From positions 1 to 29,095 of the forward strand of contig CAIYBQ010000582.1 of the NCBI GenBank assembly GCA_903924445.1: a DNA stretch of 29,095 nucleotides. The letters run 5' to 3'. Every line of letters starts with the position of its first letter. Within the stretch, counting starts at the first letter, position 1. The notes beneath the pieces were generated by a model. That model was not told where the DNA came from and made no database searches. It worked only from the letters and a program-made list of their open reading frames with translations. The position numbers and the translations under genes are program-made. Below, one piece after another: positions 1 to 8,191 of the stretch. This DNA is from an uncultured Armatimonadota bacterium. Its GTDB lineage: Bacteria > Armatimonadota > Armatimonadia > Armatimonadales > Armatimonadaceae.

Positions 1-1
1 G

Positions 2-619
2 ATCGCCAAGCAGGGCATGCGCAACTCAAATGTCCTCGCGATTGCGCCAACGGCAACCATCGCCAATATCATGGGCACCAGCCCGTGTATTGAGCCGATG
101 TACAAAAACCTATTTGTAAAGAGCAACCTGAGCGGTGACTTCGTAGTTCTAAATCCATTCCTGGTGAAGGATCTGAAGTCGCTCGGGCTTTGGACGGCCA
201 AGGTGATCGATGACCTCAAGTACTTTGATGGCGACCTCGAAAGCGTAGAGGGAGTGCCTGAGACCATCAAGGAACGCTACCGTACAGCATTCCAGATTCC
301 GTATGAGTTTGTCATCGATGCGGCTGCGAGGCGTCAAAAGTGGATTGACCAGTCCCAATCTGTCAACCTCTTCCTCGGCTCCCCGGATATGAAGGCTCTC
401 TCGCACATGTACCGTAAGGCGTGGAGGACAGGTCTCAAGACAACCTATTACCTGCGAACACTTGGTGCAAGCAACATTGAGAAGGCGACCGTCGCAGTAA
501 AGCGTAACCAAAGCGGCGAGGGCCAGGCGGAAGAGCTGAAGGTGTTCACGCCGGATGAGAAAGCTGCATGCAGCATTCAGGCGATGCTAAACGGGGAAGC
601 CTGCGAGGCTTGCCAGTAA
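2..619 (+). CDS. nrdA: Ribonucleoside-diphosphate reductase large subunit, C-terminal part (partial)
   Basis: This is the 3' end of a gene that enters from the left edge in frame 2; the first visible codons read IAKQGMRNSN. The product reduces ribonucleoside diphosphates to deoxyribonucleotides for DNA synthesis in the cytoplasm. The stretch APTATIANIMG followed by SPCIEPMYKN and VKSNLSG is the conserved substrate-binding and barrel segment of class I-type NrdA proteins. The extreme C-terminus, ending GEACEACQ, carries the CxxC pair that shuttles electrons from thioredoxin or glutaredoxin to the active site. About 205 residues are visible, so the ATP-cone and most catalytic cysteines lie outside the window. 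B12-dependent (class II) enzymes can have a very similar tail, so the class is not certain from this fragment. A hairpin follows directly after the stop. Confidence 0.93.
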   Translation: MAKQGMRNSNVLAIAPTATIANIMGTSPCIEPMYKNLFVKSNLSGDFVVLNPFLVKDLKSLGLWTAKVIDDLKYFDGDLESVEGVPETIKERYRTAFQIPYEFVIDAAARRQKWIDQSQSVNLFLGSPDMKALSHMYRKAWRTGLKTTYYLRTLGASNIEKATVAVKRNQSGEGQAEELKVFTPDEKAACSIQAMLNGEACEACQ

Positions 620-631
620 AACATACACGTG

Positions 632-668
632 AGGCCAAGTCGGTTGACTTGGCCTTGTGCATTTTAAG
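632..668 (+). terminator. Probable intrinsic terminator after nrdA
   Basis: A perfect 10-bp stem (aggccaagtc / gacttggcct, arms 632-641 and 646-655) with a 4-nt loop lies 12 bases after the nrdA stop codon. The following run (tgtgcatttt) is only moderately T-rich, so termination may be partial. A second, weaker stem (agcccg / cgggct, 708-713 and 722-727) follows before the next promoter. Confidence 0.65.
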
Positions 669-739
669 CGGCTGTTTTTGACATCCTGCTACATTGCCAC
701 CGGAATCAGCCCGCATTATTACGGGCTATTTCTGCTGAA

Positions 740-749
740 TGTGTATAAT
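740..749 (+). promoter_or_regulatory. Candidate -10 element upstream of the FliA-type sigma gene
   Basis: A perfect TATAAT lies at 744-749, preceded by TGTG at 740-743. It is about 50 bases upstream of the GTG start of the sigma gene. No good -35 hexamer lies at 16-18 bp spacing; the nearest TTGACA (678-683) is far too distant. The call rests on the -10 alone. Confidence 0.5.
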
Positions 750-797
750 GCTAACCAATACGGTGCACAAGCACCCGCCTTTTAGGACAATCGCCCT

Positions 798-1580
798 GTG
801 TTGACACCCCGTGCATTAGAAGACCTTTGGAGCCGATTCAAAAATCGAAGCGACCAGCGTGCACGAGGCGCGATCATTGACAATTACACCTATCTCGTGA
901 AAATCACCGCAGGTCGTGTCGTTGCAAATCTTCCTCCCAACATGGATAGGGATGATCTCATCACTGCGGGCTCAATGGGCCTTGTCAAAGCGGTCGATCA
1001 GTTCGATAGTGGGCGTCAAGTCAAATTTGAAACATACGCCATTGCATTGATTCGCGGTGCAATCCTTGAAAGCCTACGCGAAGATGACTGGGTACCACGC
1101 TCTGTGCGTGAGCGAAGTCGTAATCTGAGTCGCACCATGGTCGAGCTCGAACGGGAGCTCGGACATGCCGCATCGGAAGAACAAATTGCCGAGCGCATGG
1201 GCATCTCCACCGAGGAGTACGCTCGCATCGTCTCCGATGTTGGCCGTGGTGCTGTGACATCCCTTGAGGATATTCTTGTTGGTTCCGGCGGGGATGGTGA
1301 ATCTCTCCACGTCGGCGACATTCTTCCTGATACAGCTGCTGGCCCGACCGATGAAGTTGAAATGCGTGAGCGGGTACGTCAACTCGGTCTTTCCATTGAC
1401 CGCTTACCAGATCGCGAACGCTTGGTGATCGCGCTTTACTACTACGAAGGACTTACCTTCAAGGAAATTGGTAAGGTTTTGACGGTTTCTGAAAGCCGTG
1501 TCTACCAGCTGCACACACAGGCCGTCATCCGGATGCGTGGGTATCTTGGTCGTGATCGGGACCTGTTCCGCGAATCCTGA
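798..1580 (+). CDS. RNA polymerase sigma factor, FliA/WhiG family
   Basis: This 260-residue sigma-70 family protein directs RNA polymerase to alternative promoters. Region 2 is visible at about residues 28-95, with DDLITAGSMGLVKAVDQFD at 52-70 and FETYAIALIRGAILESLR at 77-94. The DDWVPRSVRERSR segment (96-108) is the typical FliA/WhiG 2.4-3.0 junction. Region 3 covers about 113-150, and region 4 (LPDRERLVIALYYYEGLTFKEIG and the HTH after it) covers 203-247. The length and absence of region 1.1 fit the sigma-28 group. The start is GTG at 798 with a weak AGGAC upstream; a TTG at 801 is an alternative. No flagellar or chemotaxis gene is in the window, so a flagellar role cannot be assumed. WhiG-like developmental roles or pilus control are possible. 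An anti-sigma factor is not seen nearby. Confidence 0.9.
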   Translation: MLTPRALEDLWSRFKNRSDQRARGAIIDNYTYLVKITAGRVVANLPPNMDRDDLITAGSMGLVKAVDQFDSGRQVKFETYAIALIRGAILESLREDDWVPRSVRERSRNLSRTMVELERELGHAASEEQIAERMGISTEEYARIVSDVGRGAVTSLEDILVGSGGDGESLHVGDILPDTAAGPTDEVEMRERVRQLGLSIDRLPDRERLVIALYYYEGLTFKEIGKVLTVSESRVYQLHTQAVIRMRGYLGRDRDLFRES

Positions 1581-1621
1581 CATAGGTGTCTGTGTTTACG
1601 TGACGGTAGTGAGGGATGCAA

Positions 1622-3121
1622 ATGGCTCTTCTTTTGACAATCGCTGCGGTGCATCTTGCCTTTGTTGCACAAGCTGATGTTCCCACATCGCCTTCGGAGC
1701 TCTTCCAACGTGCAAGGACAGCCTACGCGCAGGGCGATAGCGCGACTGCTTTAACGCTCATGGAAAAGGTTGTCGCTGCGGAAACAAAGAATGGCGATGC
1801 TCTTGGATGGTTGGGCTTTTTGTTTCTACGGTCTGGCGATTCCGCTAAGGCGGTCCCAGTTCTCGAGCGGGCGCATTTACTCAAGCCTGATTCTGCTGAG
1901 GTCACAACGAATCTAGCAAATGCCCTGCAAGGCTTACCTACCAAAACTGCCGCACAGCAGACGAAAATTCAACAGCTTTTTGAACAAGCTGTAAAACTTA
2001 ATCCCGCTGCGAGTGAAGCCTACACTGGACTCGGTTTTGCAGCGTACAGGCAAGGCGATTACGCCAAGGCACTCGTAGCCTTTCGGCGTGTTACTGAACT
2101 GAAACCCTCCGATGCTGCAGCGCATTTGAATCTTGGACTTGCCTATACGAGGCGCAGTCAGGACATCGATGCACTTGCGAGCTGTAAGCGTGCAGTGACC
2201 ATCAATCCAAAATTGACGGCCGGATGGATATCGATCGCGCAGCTCGAACTCAAGGCAAACAAGGCTGCATTAGCCCTCGCCGCATCGCTGAAGGCTGTTG
2301 CCCTCGAACCTAGAAACATCGATGCCCTTCTGGTACATGCACAGGCTGCCGTTGCGACGAAACGGGATGACGATGCGCAGGCAACGTACGGTGTCATTGC
2401 TGATATCTATGCATCGCCAGATGCACCAGGCGCTCAAAAGGCAGATCCATCAGCCCGCTACAATCAGGGTGTGTTGTTGGTTCGCCTAAACCGCCTTGCG
2501 GATGCTCTGGCGGCGTTTGAGTTAGCTGCTCAAATTGACCCTAAGCATGCAGACACATCGCAAAATATCGGAACCGTTCTGTATTCGCTTGGGAGGTATC
2601 CGGAAGCGCTGACGAAGTTCCAGGCTGCTGCAGATCTGGATTCAAAGTCAGCTGCAAAGTGGAGAAATGTTGCGCTTGCGGCACGCAAAACAGCGGAGCC
2701 TTCGATTGAAATTGGCGCACTGCGTAAAGCCATTGCCTTGGATGCAACCGATATTGTCAGTCGTCAGCTACTTGCACCCGCGCTTGCTGGCTCCGGAAGG
2801 TCTGCTGAGGCGATTGGTCTGTATCGCCAGCTCGGCGCGCTCCAACCTAAAAGCGCCGCTCCACTTGTTGCAATGGCGAGCTTGCTCATGAAGCAGGATC
2901 AGCTCGACTCTGCATTGACGGCTCTCAAGGATGCCACCGGACGTGAACCGGGAAATGCTGTTGCTTGGAACAACCTTGGCGTTCTCTATGAGCGTCGTGG
3001 ACAGATAAATGATGCGATTGCATCGTACAAGGCTGCTATTAAGGCAAATCCATCCGATGCTGATGCAAAGGCAAATCTGGCACGGTTCGGCAAGTCGACA
3101 ACTGGTACGACAAAGCCGTAG
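1622..3121 (+). CDS. Exported tetratricopeptide-repeat (TPR) protein
   Basis: This protein of about 499 residues is almost wholly TPR helices. Typical units end in patterns such as ALVAFRRVTELKPSDAAAHLNLG and AIASYKAAIKANPSDADAKANLA; I count roughly ten to twelve repeats between residues 25 and 490. TPR arrays form right-handed superhelices that bind other proteins, so the role is scaffolding with an unknown partner. The ATG at 1622 is preferred over the one at 1616: GAGGG at 1611-1615 is correctly spaced for 1622 but abuts 1616. From 1622 the N-terminus (MALLLTIAAVHLAFVAQA) reads as a signal peptide, probably cleaved after AQA, placing the repeats outside the cytoplasm. It lies 15 bases before nadK and may be co-transcribed with it. 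A pilus-biogenesis link (PilF/PilW are TPR proteins) is possible from the neighbourhood but unproven. Confidence 0.88.
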   Translation: MALLLTIAAVHLAFVAQADVPTSPSELFQRARTAYAQGDSATALTLMEKVVAAETKNGDALGWLGFLFLRSGDSAKAVPVLERAHLLKPDSAEVTTNLANALQGLPTKTAAQQTKIQQLFEQAVKLNPAASEAYTGLGFAAYRQGDYAKALVAFRRVTELKPSDAAAHLNLGLAYTRRSQDIDALASCKRAVTINPKLTAGWISIAQLELKANKAALALAASLKAVALEPRNIDALLVHAQAAVATKRDDDAQATYGVIADIYASPDAPGAQKADPSARYNQGVLLVRLNRLADALAAFELAAQIDPKHADTSQNIGTVLYSLGRYPEALTKFQAAADLDSKSAAKWRNVALAARKTAEPSIEIGALRKAIALDATDIVSRQLLAPALAGSGRSAEAIGLYRQLGALQPKSAAPLVAMASLLMKQDQLDSALTALKDATGREPGNAVAWNNLGVLYERRGQINDAIASYKAAIKANPSDADAKANLARFGKSTTGTTKP

Positions 3122-3136
3122 GCTGAAAGGTACCAG

Positions 3137-3991
3137 ATGCCATTTGTTATTCTCCTTGCTAACCGGGATAAGGTGGCTGCGTCCGATGCGTTGCTACGCG
3201 TCCAGGCAGAGCTTGAGAGACACCACATTGATGTGCGTATCGCATCCCCGGATGCTGTCATCGATACCAATGGAGCGCTGATGCTCGTGGTCTTTGGCGG
3301 GGATGGGACGCTCCTCGCCGCTGCCCGGATGTATGCCGATACTGGAGTTCCGATATTACCGATTCATGTCGGACGATTTGGATTCATCACTGAATCCGAC
3401 AGCACTCAGGTCTGGTCGCACGTAAAGAGTGCCCTTGATGGCGCGCTAGAGGTTCATACACGGGCGATGCTCTACGCATCGGTGGAATGTGAGGGGAAAG
3501 TCATTTCTGCCTCTCCTGCGGTAAATGATGTTGTTGTTGCGTGTTCCACACGTAGGCTTGTGGACCTCGATGTGCACGTCGATGGTGACCTTGTGGCAGG
3601 CTATGCAGCGGATGGTGTCGTGGTGGCAAGTCCCACCGGGAGCACCGGCTATGCACTCTCAGCGGGTGGTCCGTTGATGCATCCGGATGTTCAGGCGATG
3701 TTGATTACGCCGATTGCAGCACACACATTGAGCGCCCGCAGCCTTGTAATACCCATGAGTGGAGTCGTTCAAATATCTGTGCCCATCGGTGGACGTGGTG
3801 TCGTGGATGCGACAATTGATGGCCAGGTAACGCTCGCTGTACCTACGGATGGACGGGTCTTCATCCGAAGAAACAGGCATGGCTTAGTACTCGTAAAGGG
3901 AATGGGGATGACATTTTACGAGAAGGTTAGGCATCGTTGGAGGTTGGGTGAGCGTCGTATCGCGACGCCGGATCATAACAATACGCATTGA
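3137..3991 (+). CDS. nadK: NAD kinase
   Basis: This 284-residue cytoplasmic enzyme phosphorylates NAD to NADP using ATP or polyphosphate. The diagnostic GGDGTLL is at residues 54-60, followed by HVGRFGFIT (77-85), which corresponds to the family's GxLGFLT. NDVVV at 130-134 stands where the family NE/D motif sits. ADGVVVASPTGSTGYALSAGG (158-178) is the second nucleotide-binding motif. Length is normal for the family. A GAAAGG ribosome-binding site lies a few bases before the ATG. The gene follows the TPR gene by 15 bases. Its stop codon overlaps the -35 box of the pil promoter, so the two transcription units abut. Confidence 0.96.
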   Translation: MPFVILLANRDKVAASDALLRVQAELERHHIDVRIASPDAVIDTNGALMLVVFGGDGTLLAAARMYADTGVPILPIHVGRFGFITESDSTQVWSHVKSALDGALEVHTRAMLYASVECEGKVISASPAVNDVVVACSTRRLVDLDVHVDGDLVAGYAADGVVVASPTGSTGYALSAGGPLMHPDVQAMLITPIAAHTLSARSLVIPMSGVVQISVPIGGRGVVDATIDGQVTLAVPTDGRVFIRRNRHGLVLVKGMGMTFYEKVRHRWRLGERRIATPDHNNTH

Positions 3992-4017
3992 CAATGAAAT
4001 TGCGAACGTGCTAGAAT
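3988..4017 (+). promoter_or_regulatory. Sigma-70-type promoter of the pil operon
   Basis: A perfect TTGACA (-35, 3988-3993) and TAGAAT (-10, 4012-4017) are separated by 18 bp. Transcription would begin near 4024, about 43 bases before the pilM GTG. The -35 overlaps the nadK stop codon. The in-frame ATG at 4016 lies inside the -10 box and would not be on the transcript, which supports the downstream GTG start of pilM. Confidence 0.82.
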
Positions 4018-4066
4018 GGCGCGCATTGGCATTTGTCGCAGGACAACCGAAAAGAGGGCACGCACA

Positions 4067-5455
4067 GTGGCGAAGTCTGGTGGAGCAGTAGCAACGAAAA
4101 AGGCAAGTCCCCGTCCCGCACCGGTAAAAACGTACCGCCCAACAGGTGGATCGTTTGTTGGAGTGGATATCGGGACACATGCTGTAAAGCTTGTAGAAGT
4201 CACAGGTTCGGGTACCAACCTGAAGGTGACTGGGCTTTCGCGTGAGCGTACCCCGGAAGGACTGGTTGTTCAGGGAGTCATTCAAGACCCTAAGAGCATG
4301 GGCCAGTTCATTAAGCAGATGATTGCCAAAAGCGGAATTCGCTCCCGCAAGGCTGTCGTCGCCGTCGGCGGAACGGCTGGAATGGTTGTTCGTGTCGTGG
4401 AAGTCCCAAAGATGTCCGCGGGCGAGCTTGCCGACACGATGAAATGGCAGATTGAGCAATACATCCCATTCGCCGCATCCGATGTCGAGATGGCATATCA
4501 AAAAATCGATGATGCAGTAGCAGATGCTGATCCTGCTGCTCAAATGGAAGTCCTAATTGCTGTCGCGCAGCGCGATATGGTTTCCGGGCATCTTGAAGCT
4601 TTGAAGCTTGCTGGTCTTGATGTGGTTACAGTCGATGTCGAGCCGCTCGCCATCGGGCGTGCATTGTTGGATCTGTCCAAGACGGGCCTGAAGGCAAAGA
4701 CGACTGTCGTGATCAACATCGGTGCATCAGGAACCGAGGTTGGTATCTACCGTGATGGCGTCCTTCGCTTCCCACGTACGATTCCGCTTGGCGGCGAGGC
4801 GTTTACACGTGCGGTGGCTGACAAGCTTTCTTTGTCCCTGGATGCTGCTGAAGACGAGAAGGTCGAACGCGGAGAAGTTTTGCTTGACCTGATTGAGCAG
4901 GCACAGGAAGACATTTTTGGCTCGTCCGGTGATGCGGCAGATAATGGCATTTCGTCCCCTTGGGATGTTGACATCTCGGCTCCACTGCCTCCAAGTCTCT
5001 TCGGGGATGCAGCACCTGCGGCGCCGGTTGAAGCTGCACCTGTTGAGGAAGTCAATCCGTTCGCAGTAACACCAGAACCTGTGGTGGAATCACCATCGAT
5101 TCCTGAGCCTGTTGCGCTGACTGCAAGTGAGCAGCGGGTACGTGATGTGTTTATGGCTTTGTTGCCAGTTCTTGGCGAGTTCACGATGGAGCTGCGGCGG
5201 TCGGTTGATTACTTCCGTTCCAAGTATCCAACGGAGACAGTTGATCACTTGCTGCTCTGCGGTGGTGGCGCTAATCTTCGCGGATTTGATGCATACTTGG
5301 AAAAAGAAATCGGTTTGCCAGCAAGCGTTGCCGATACGTTCGGTAGTGTAAATGTAACTGCGAAGTCTATCGCTGGAGCGCAGCGTACGGCTTTGTCGTC
5401 CGCATTTGCTGTTGCAATGGGCCTCGCTGCGCGGGATGCTGTAATTGGCTCGTAG
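4067..5455 (+). CDS. pilM: Type IV pilus assembly protein PilM (actin-like ATPase)
   Basis: PilM is a cytoplasmic actin-fold ATPase that binds the N-terminal tail of PilN and links the inner-membrane pilus platform to the motor. The start chosen is GTG 4067, with GAGGG at 4054-4058 and an 8-base spacer. The ATG at 4016 falls in the promoter. The protein has 462 residues. FVGVDIGTHAVKLVEV (30-45) is the first phosphate motif. MKWQIEQYIPF is the characteristic PilM signature, and LLLCGGGANLRGFDAYLE lies near the C-terminus. Compared with the usual length near 350 residues it carries a Pro/Ala/Glu-rich insertion of about 75 residues (4906-5130), just before the last subdomain. An N-terminal basic extension (residues 1-28) is also unusual. 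Confidence 0.93.
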   Translation: MAKSGGAVATKKASPRPAPVKTYRPTGGSFVGVDIGTHAVKLVEVTGSGTNLKVTGLSRERTPEGLVVQGVIQDPKSMGQFIKQMIAKSGIRSRKAVVAVGGTAGMVVRVVEVPKMSAGELADTMKWQIEQYIPFAASDVEMAYQKIDDAVADADPAAQMEVLIAVAQRDMVSGHLEALKLAGLDVVTVDVEPLAIGRALLDLSKTGLKAKTTVVINIGASGTEVGIYRDGVLRFPRTIPLGGEAFTRAVADKLSLSLDAAEDEKVERGEVLLDLIEQAQEDIFGSSGDAADNGISSPWDVDISAPLPPSLFGDAAPAAPVEAAPVEEVNPFAVTPEPVVESPSIPEPVALTASEQRVRDVFMALLPVLGEFTMELRRSVDYFRSKYPTETVDHLLLCGGGANLRGFDAYLEKEIGLPASVADTFGSVNVTAKSIAGAQRTALSSAFAVAMGLAARDAVIGS

Positions 5456-5548
5456 GAACTTTCTGCTTGAATGTTGAATAGTTACGACCGATGATGTATT
5501 TGTGGTGGTGAGTCTTGTGTGTGTGACTCGGTTGGATGAGGTGAATAG

Positions 5549-6343
5549 ATGTCAGTGCTTCGCATAAACCTTATGCCTGCATACATTGCAGAGCAGCGGA
5601 AAACCAAAGCGGCAGTTGTTGGAACCGTCGCCGGCGTAGTTGCTGTGATTGGTGGTCTCCTTGGCTACCAATTTGGTTATCTTGTGCCATCCGTGAACAC
5701 GATGATCGAAGAAGCAAACGCAGCTGACTCAGATGCGAAGGCTGTCGAAGCGATTGAGGCAGAGACAAAGTCTACGCTTGCGCTGATAAAGCCGCTTCAA
5801 GACAAAGTCAACTTCGTAAAGTCTGTTCAGTTCCACAACGTTCTCGTTCCACAGATTTACCGTAATGTTGCGAAGTATACGTATCGCAAGGTTGAGTACA
5901 GCTCGATGGCTGTAAACGGCGATTCGCTTTCGATTAACGCTTACGTGCAAAACCTCTCCGATGTTGGAAAGTTCTACCTGACCCTGTTTGCCAACCCGGA
6001 TGTGAAGTCTGTTTCAATCAGTGCGTTGCCAGGTTGGCCGAATGCGTCTTCGCAGACAGTCGGTTTACCAGGTGAAGCGCCTTTGGATCCAAACGCCAAT
6101 GGCTTCCCGCTTCAGGTTTCCGCAAATCTTGTGTTGCCAGTCATTGCTCCGGCTCCTCCAGGAGGGGGGGGTGGTGCAGCTGGCGGCGGGTTTGGTGGCA
6201 TGATGGGCGGTTCTGGCTCTATGATGGGCGGACCGGGTATGCGTGGTGGCGGTGGCCCGATGATGGGTGCTCCGATGGCGGGCGGTGGTGGAGGCGGTGC
6301 AGCAGCGGGCTCCAACGGTGGCGGTCCGCAGGCAGTTGATTAG
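5549..6343 (+). CDS. pilN: Type IV pilus assembly protein PilN with Gly/Met-rich C-terminal tail
   Basis: This 264-residue bitopic inner-membrane protein begins MSVLRINLMP, the equivalent of the PilN INLLP motif that docks into PilM. One membrane helix covers about 21-44, followed by a coiled-coil-like stretch (about 50-95) and a periplasmic alpha/beta domain (about 100-198). The region matches PilN by order and topology, although the periplasmic part is divergent. Residues 205-259 (6161-6325) are low-complexity Gly/Met sequence with motifs such as GGMMGGSGSMMGG and GMRGGGGP; such a tail is not part of known PilN proteins. GAGGTGA at 5538-5544 is a good ribosome-binding site. It sits between pilM and pilO, as in canonical pilMNOPQ operons. 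Confidence 0.87.
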   Translation: MSVLRINLMPAYIAEQRKTKAAVVGTVAGVVAVIGGLLGYQFGYLVPSVNTMIEEANAADSDAKAVEAIEAETKSTLALIKPLQDKVNFVKSVQFHNVLVPQIYRNVAKYTYRKVEYSSMAVNGDSLSINAYVQNLSDVGKFYLTLFANPDVKSVSISALPGWPNASSQTVGLPGEAPLDPNANGFPLQVSANLVLPVIAPAPPGGGGGAAGGGFGGMMGGSGSMMGGPGMRGGGGPMMGAPMAGGGGGGAAAGSNGGGPQAVD

Positions 6344-6370
6344 GTTGCAGGCAGGAAGAGAACCAAGAAT

Positions 6371-7177
6371 ATGTCAAAACTGACTCGTCCTCAAATCTTT
6401 ATTATCGGTGGCGTAACTGCACTGGTATTTGGTTTGGGTGGATATTTTGGATTGATTGATCCGGCACTGAAGCAGCTTGATACTGAGCGCACGCGTCGCG
6501 ATACTCGCAGGACGAAAGCGGATGAGCGTTCAACGGCTGAGCGTAAGAAAAAAGATGCCAATAAGCAGGTTGCGCAAGCAAAGGCTGACTGGAACGTCTA
6601 CGAGCGCCGCTACATGCCTGACATCGATGTGTCGAACACCTATTCAGCATGGCAGGACTTGATCAACGAGCAGGTACGTGTTCTTGGTCCAAAGATGCAG
6701 AAGTTTCTTGACAGCGATAAGTCTGTTACTAAGCTTCAGGGTAGCTTTGCTTTGCCAGCCGCACCGAGTGACCCAAACGCATCTCTGAATGAGCTTTACG
6801 TCTTCACCCCAGGTGGAGTTCAGGTGCAAGGGACGTTCAAAAACATCCTTTCGCACGTGGAGCGTTGGAACCGCTTTGATCGCTTGGTCTTGGTGACTGG
6901 ATTGACACTTTCCGGAAACTCTCCAAACCTTGTTGGTCAATACAATCTTCAAGTGTTCGAATATACCCATGGTGACCGCACCAAGGCTGTTGCAATCCCA
7001 CAGGCATCTGGTGGTGCTGGTGGTGCTGGCGGCTTCGGTGGTGGGATGATGGGTGGTTCCGGCTCCATGATGGGCGGAGCAGGCATGCGTGGCGGCGGTG
7101 GACCACAGATGGGTGCTGCAATGTCCGGAGGTGGTGCTCCTGCGGGTGGTGGTAGCGCAATGAAGGGCGGAGAGTAA
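6371..7177 (+). CDS. pilO: Type IV pilus assembly protein PilO-like with Gly/Met-rich C-terminal tail
   Basis: This 268-residue inner-membrane protein has one membrane helix at about 8-28, a strongly charged coiled coil at about 34-75 (rich in Arg, Lys and Glu) and a periplasmic domain at about 85-200. This is the PilO layout; PilO forms a heterodimer with PilN in the alignment complex. Sequence similarity to textbook PilO is low, so the call leans on topology and position. Residues 214-262 (7010-7156) form a Gly/Met tail nearly identical to that of PilN, sharing GMMGGSGSMMGG and GMRGGGGP. Its stop codon overlaps the next start (TAATG at 7175-7179), indicating translational coupling. Confidence 0.82.
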   Translation: MSKLTRPQIFIIGGVTALVFGLGGYFGLIDPALKQLDTERTRRDTRRTKADERSTAERKKKDANKQVAQAKADWNVYERRYMPDIDVSNTYSAWQDLINEQVRVLGPKMQKFLDSDKSVTKLQGSFALPAAPSDPNASLNELYVFTPGGVQVQGTFKNILSHVERWNRFDRLVLVTGLTLSGNSPNLVGQYNLQVFEYTHGDRTKAVAIPQASGGAGGAGGFGGGMMGGSGSMMGGAGMRGGGGPQMGAAMSGGGAPAGGGSAMKGGE

Positions 7178-8154
7178 TGCTGGGTCAAAGCAATACGATG
7201 GAAACAAAACACTTAATTCGTACTGGCCTCATAGCCGGCATACTGGGGTCTACCTTAATGCTATCTGGATGCGGTGGCGAAGAGGCTGCTGCTCCTGCGC
7301 CTGTTTCACAGGTCGCTGGCGCTAGGCCTGCAGTCAGCGAAGGTGATATGGAATTGCCTACACCAGCGGCTGGCATGGCTGTCCCTGGTGGGAATGCTGC
7401 CGCAGGAGTACGTCCAGCCGGTGGTATTGGTAAAGGTCCCGCTAACAGCTGGGTAACGGCTGCATCTACGGTCAAAGTGGATGAGTCTCTTGTAGCGGCA
7501 GGTACCGCTGCTGTTGCGGCTGCTGGTGGACAAGCAGGCGGGATGACCGGTGGGGCTGCAGCTGGTGGTAAGCCTCCTGAGGTCAAGGATGGTCAGGTAG
7601 CGTCCGGATTTCGTAAAGACCCGTTCGAATCATTCCTGAAGGTCGTTGTACCTGAGATTCCTGCATACACATTGGCTTTGCCGAGGCGTTTGGCTGCACC
7701 TTATGTCCCGCCGGCTCCGAAGGAAACGGATGATCCGCTAAAGACGAAGGGGCCTCTGCCTCCTCTGCCACGGCGTATCGCGGGTGTGATGTATAACGGT
7801 GCTATCACCGCAATCCTTGAGACGGGTGATCCATCCGGGGATGTGATGCATCAGGTGATTCGTCCTGGAACGAAAGTTCCATCGGGTGATCCGCTGGCCG
7901 GAGAGCTTACCGTCGAATCTATTACGCTAAGGTCATTGGTGTTGCGCGCAGACGATGGCCGCTCCCTTGAAGTCAAGCTGTCTGGCTTGGCACCAGCAGT
8001 AGCGGATGCACTTCGCGGGCAGTTTTCCTCAGGTTCCGGAGGCGGAGCAGGTGCCCCAGGAATGGGTGCGGGGATGCCTGGGATGGGTGGTTCTGCTGGC
8101 ATGGGTGGCCGCGGTAACAAATCCGGTGGTGGCGGACCCGGCGCTTCGTTGTAG
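7177..8154 (+). CDS. pilP: PilP-like lipoprotein with Gly/Met-rich tail
   Basis: A lipoprotein signal is clear: a basic n-region, a hydrophobic stretch and the lipobox LSGC, giving acylation at Cys32 (numbered from ATG 7177). The start at 7177 has GGAGAG just upstream and overlaps the pilO stop; ATG 7198 is an alternative with no visible ribosome-binding site. A long Ala/Gly/Pro-rich linker (about 33-140) leads to KDPFESFLKVV (148-157). It is followed by a small beta domain (about 199-270, from RRIAGVMYNGAITAIL to LEVKLSG) resembling the PilP/GspC homology region that contacts the secretin. Residues 286-321 are Gly/Met-rich. Known PilP bridges PilN/PilO to PilQ in the periplasm, and the position here fits that role. 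The assignment is by architecture rather than strong sequence identity. Confidence 0.72.
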   Translation: MLGQSNTMETKHLIRTGLIAGILGSTLMLSGCGGEEAAAPAPVSQVAGARPAVSEGDMELPTPAAGMAVPGGNAAAGVRPAGGIGKGPANSWVTAASTVKVDESLVAAGTAAVAAAGGQAGGMTGGAAAGGKPPEVKDGQVASGFRKDPFESFLKVVVPEIPAYTLALPRRLAAPYVPPAPKETDDPLKTKGPLPPLPRRIAGVMYNGAITAILETGDPSGDVMHQVIRPGTKVPSGDPLAGELTVESITLRSLVLRADDGRSLEVKLSGLAPAVADALRGQFSSGSGGGAGAPGMGAGMPGMGGSAGMGGRGNKSGGGGPGASL

Positions 8155-8191
8155 AATGTGACTTGTTGTGAGATGTTGGTGAGGTGACAAT

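Noticed and set aside
4016..4066. An N-terminal extension of PilM from ATG 4016
   Set aside because: The ATG lies inside the -10 box of the promoter and has no ribosome-binding site; GTG 4067 has both position and a GAGGG site.
6644..7212. Minus-strand reading frames opposite pilO and the start of the pilP-like gene
   Set aside because: They are antisense shadows of Gly-rich coding DNA, with His/Thr/Pro-rich low-complexity translations and no start signals.
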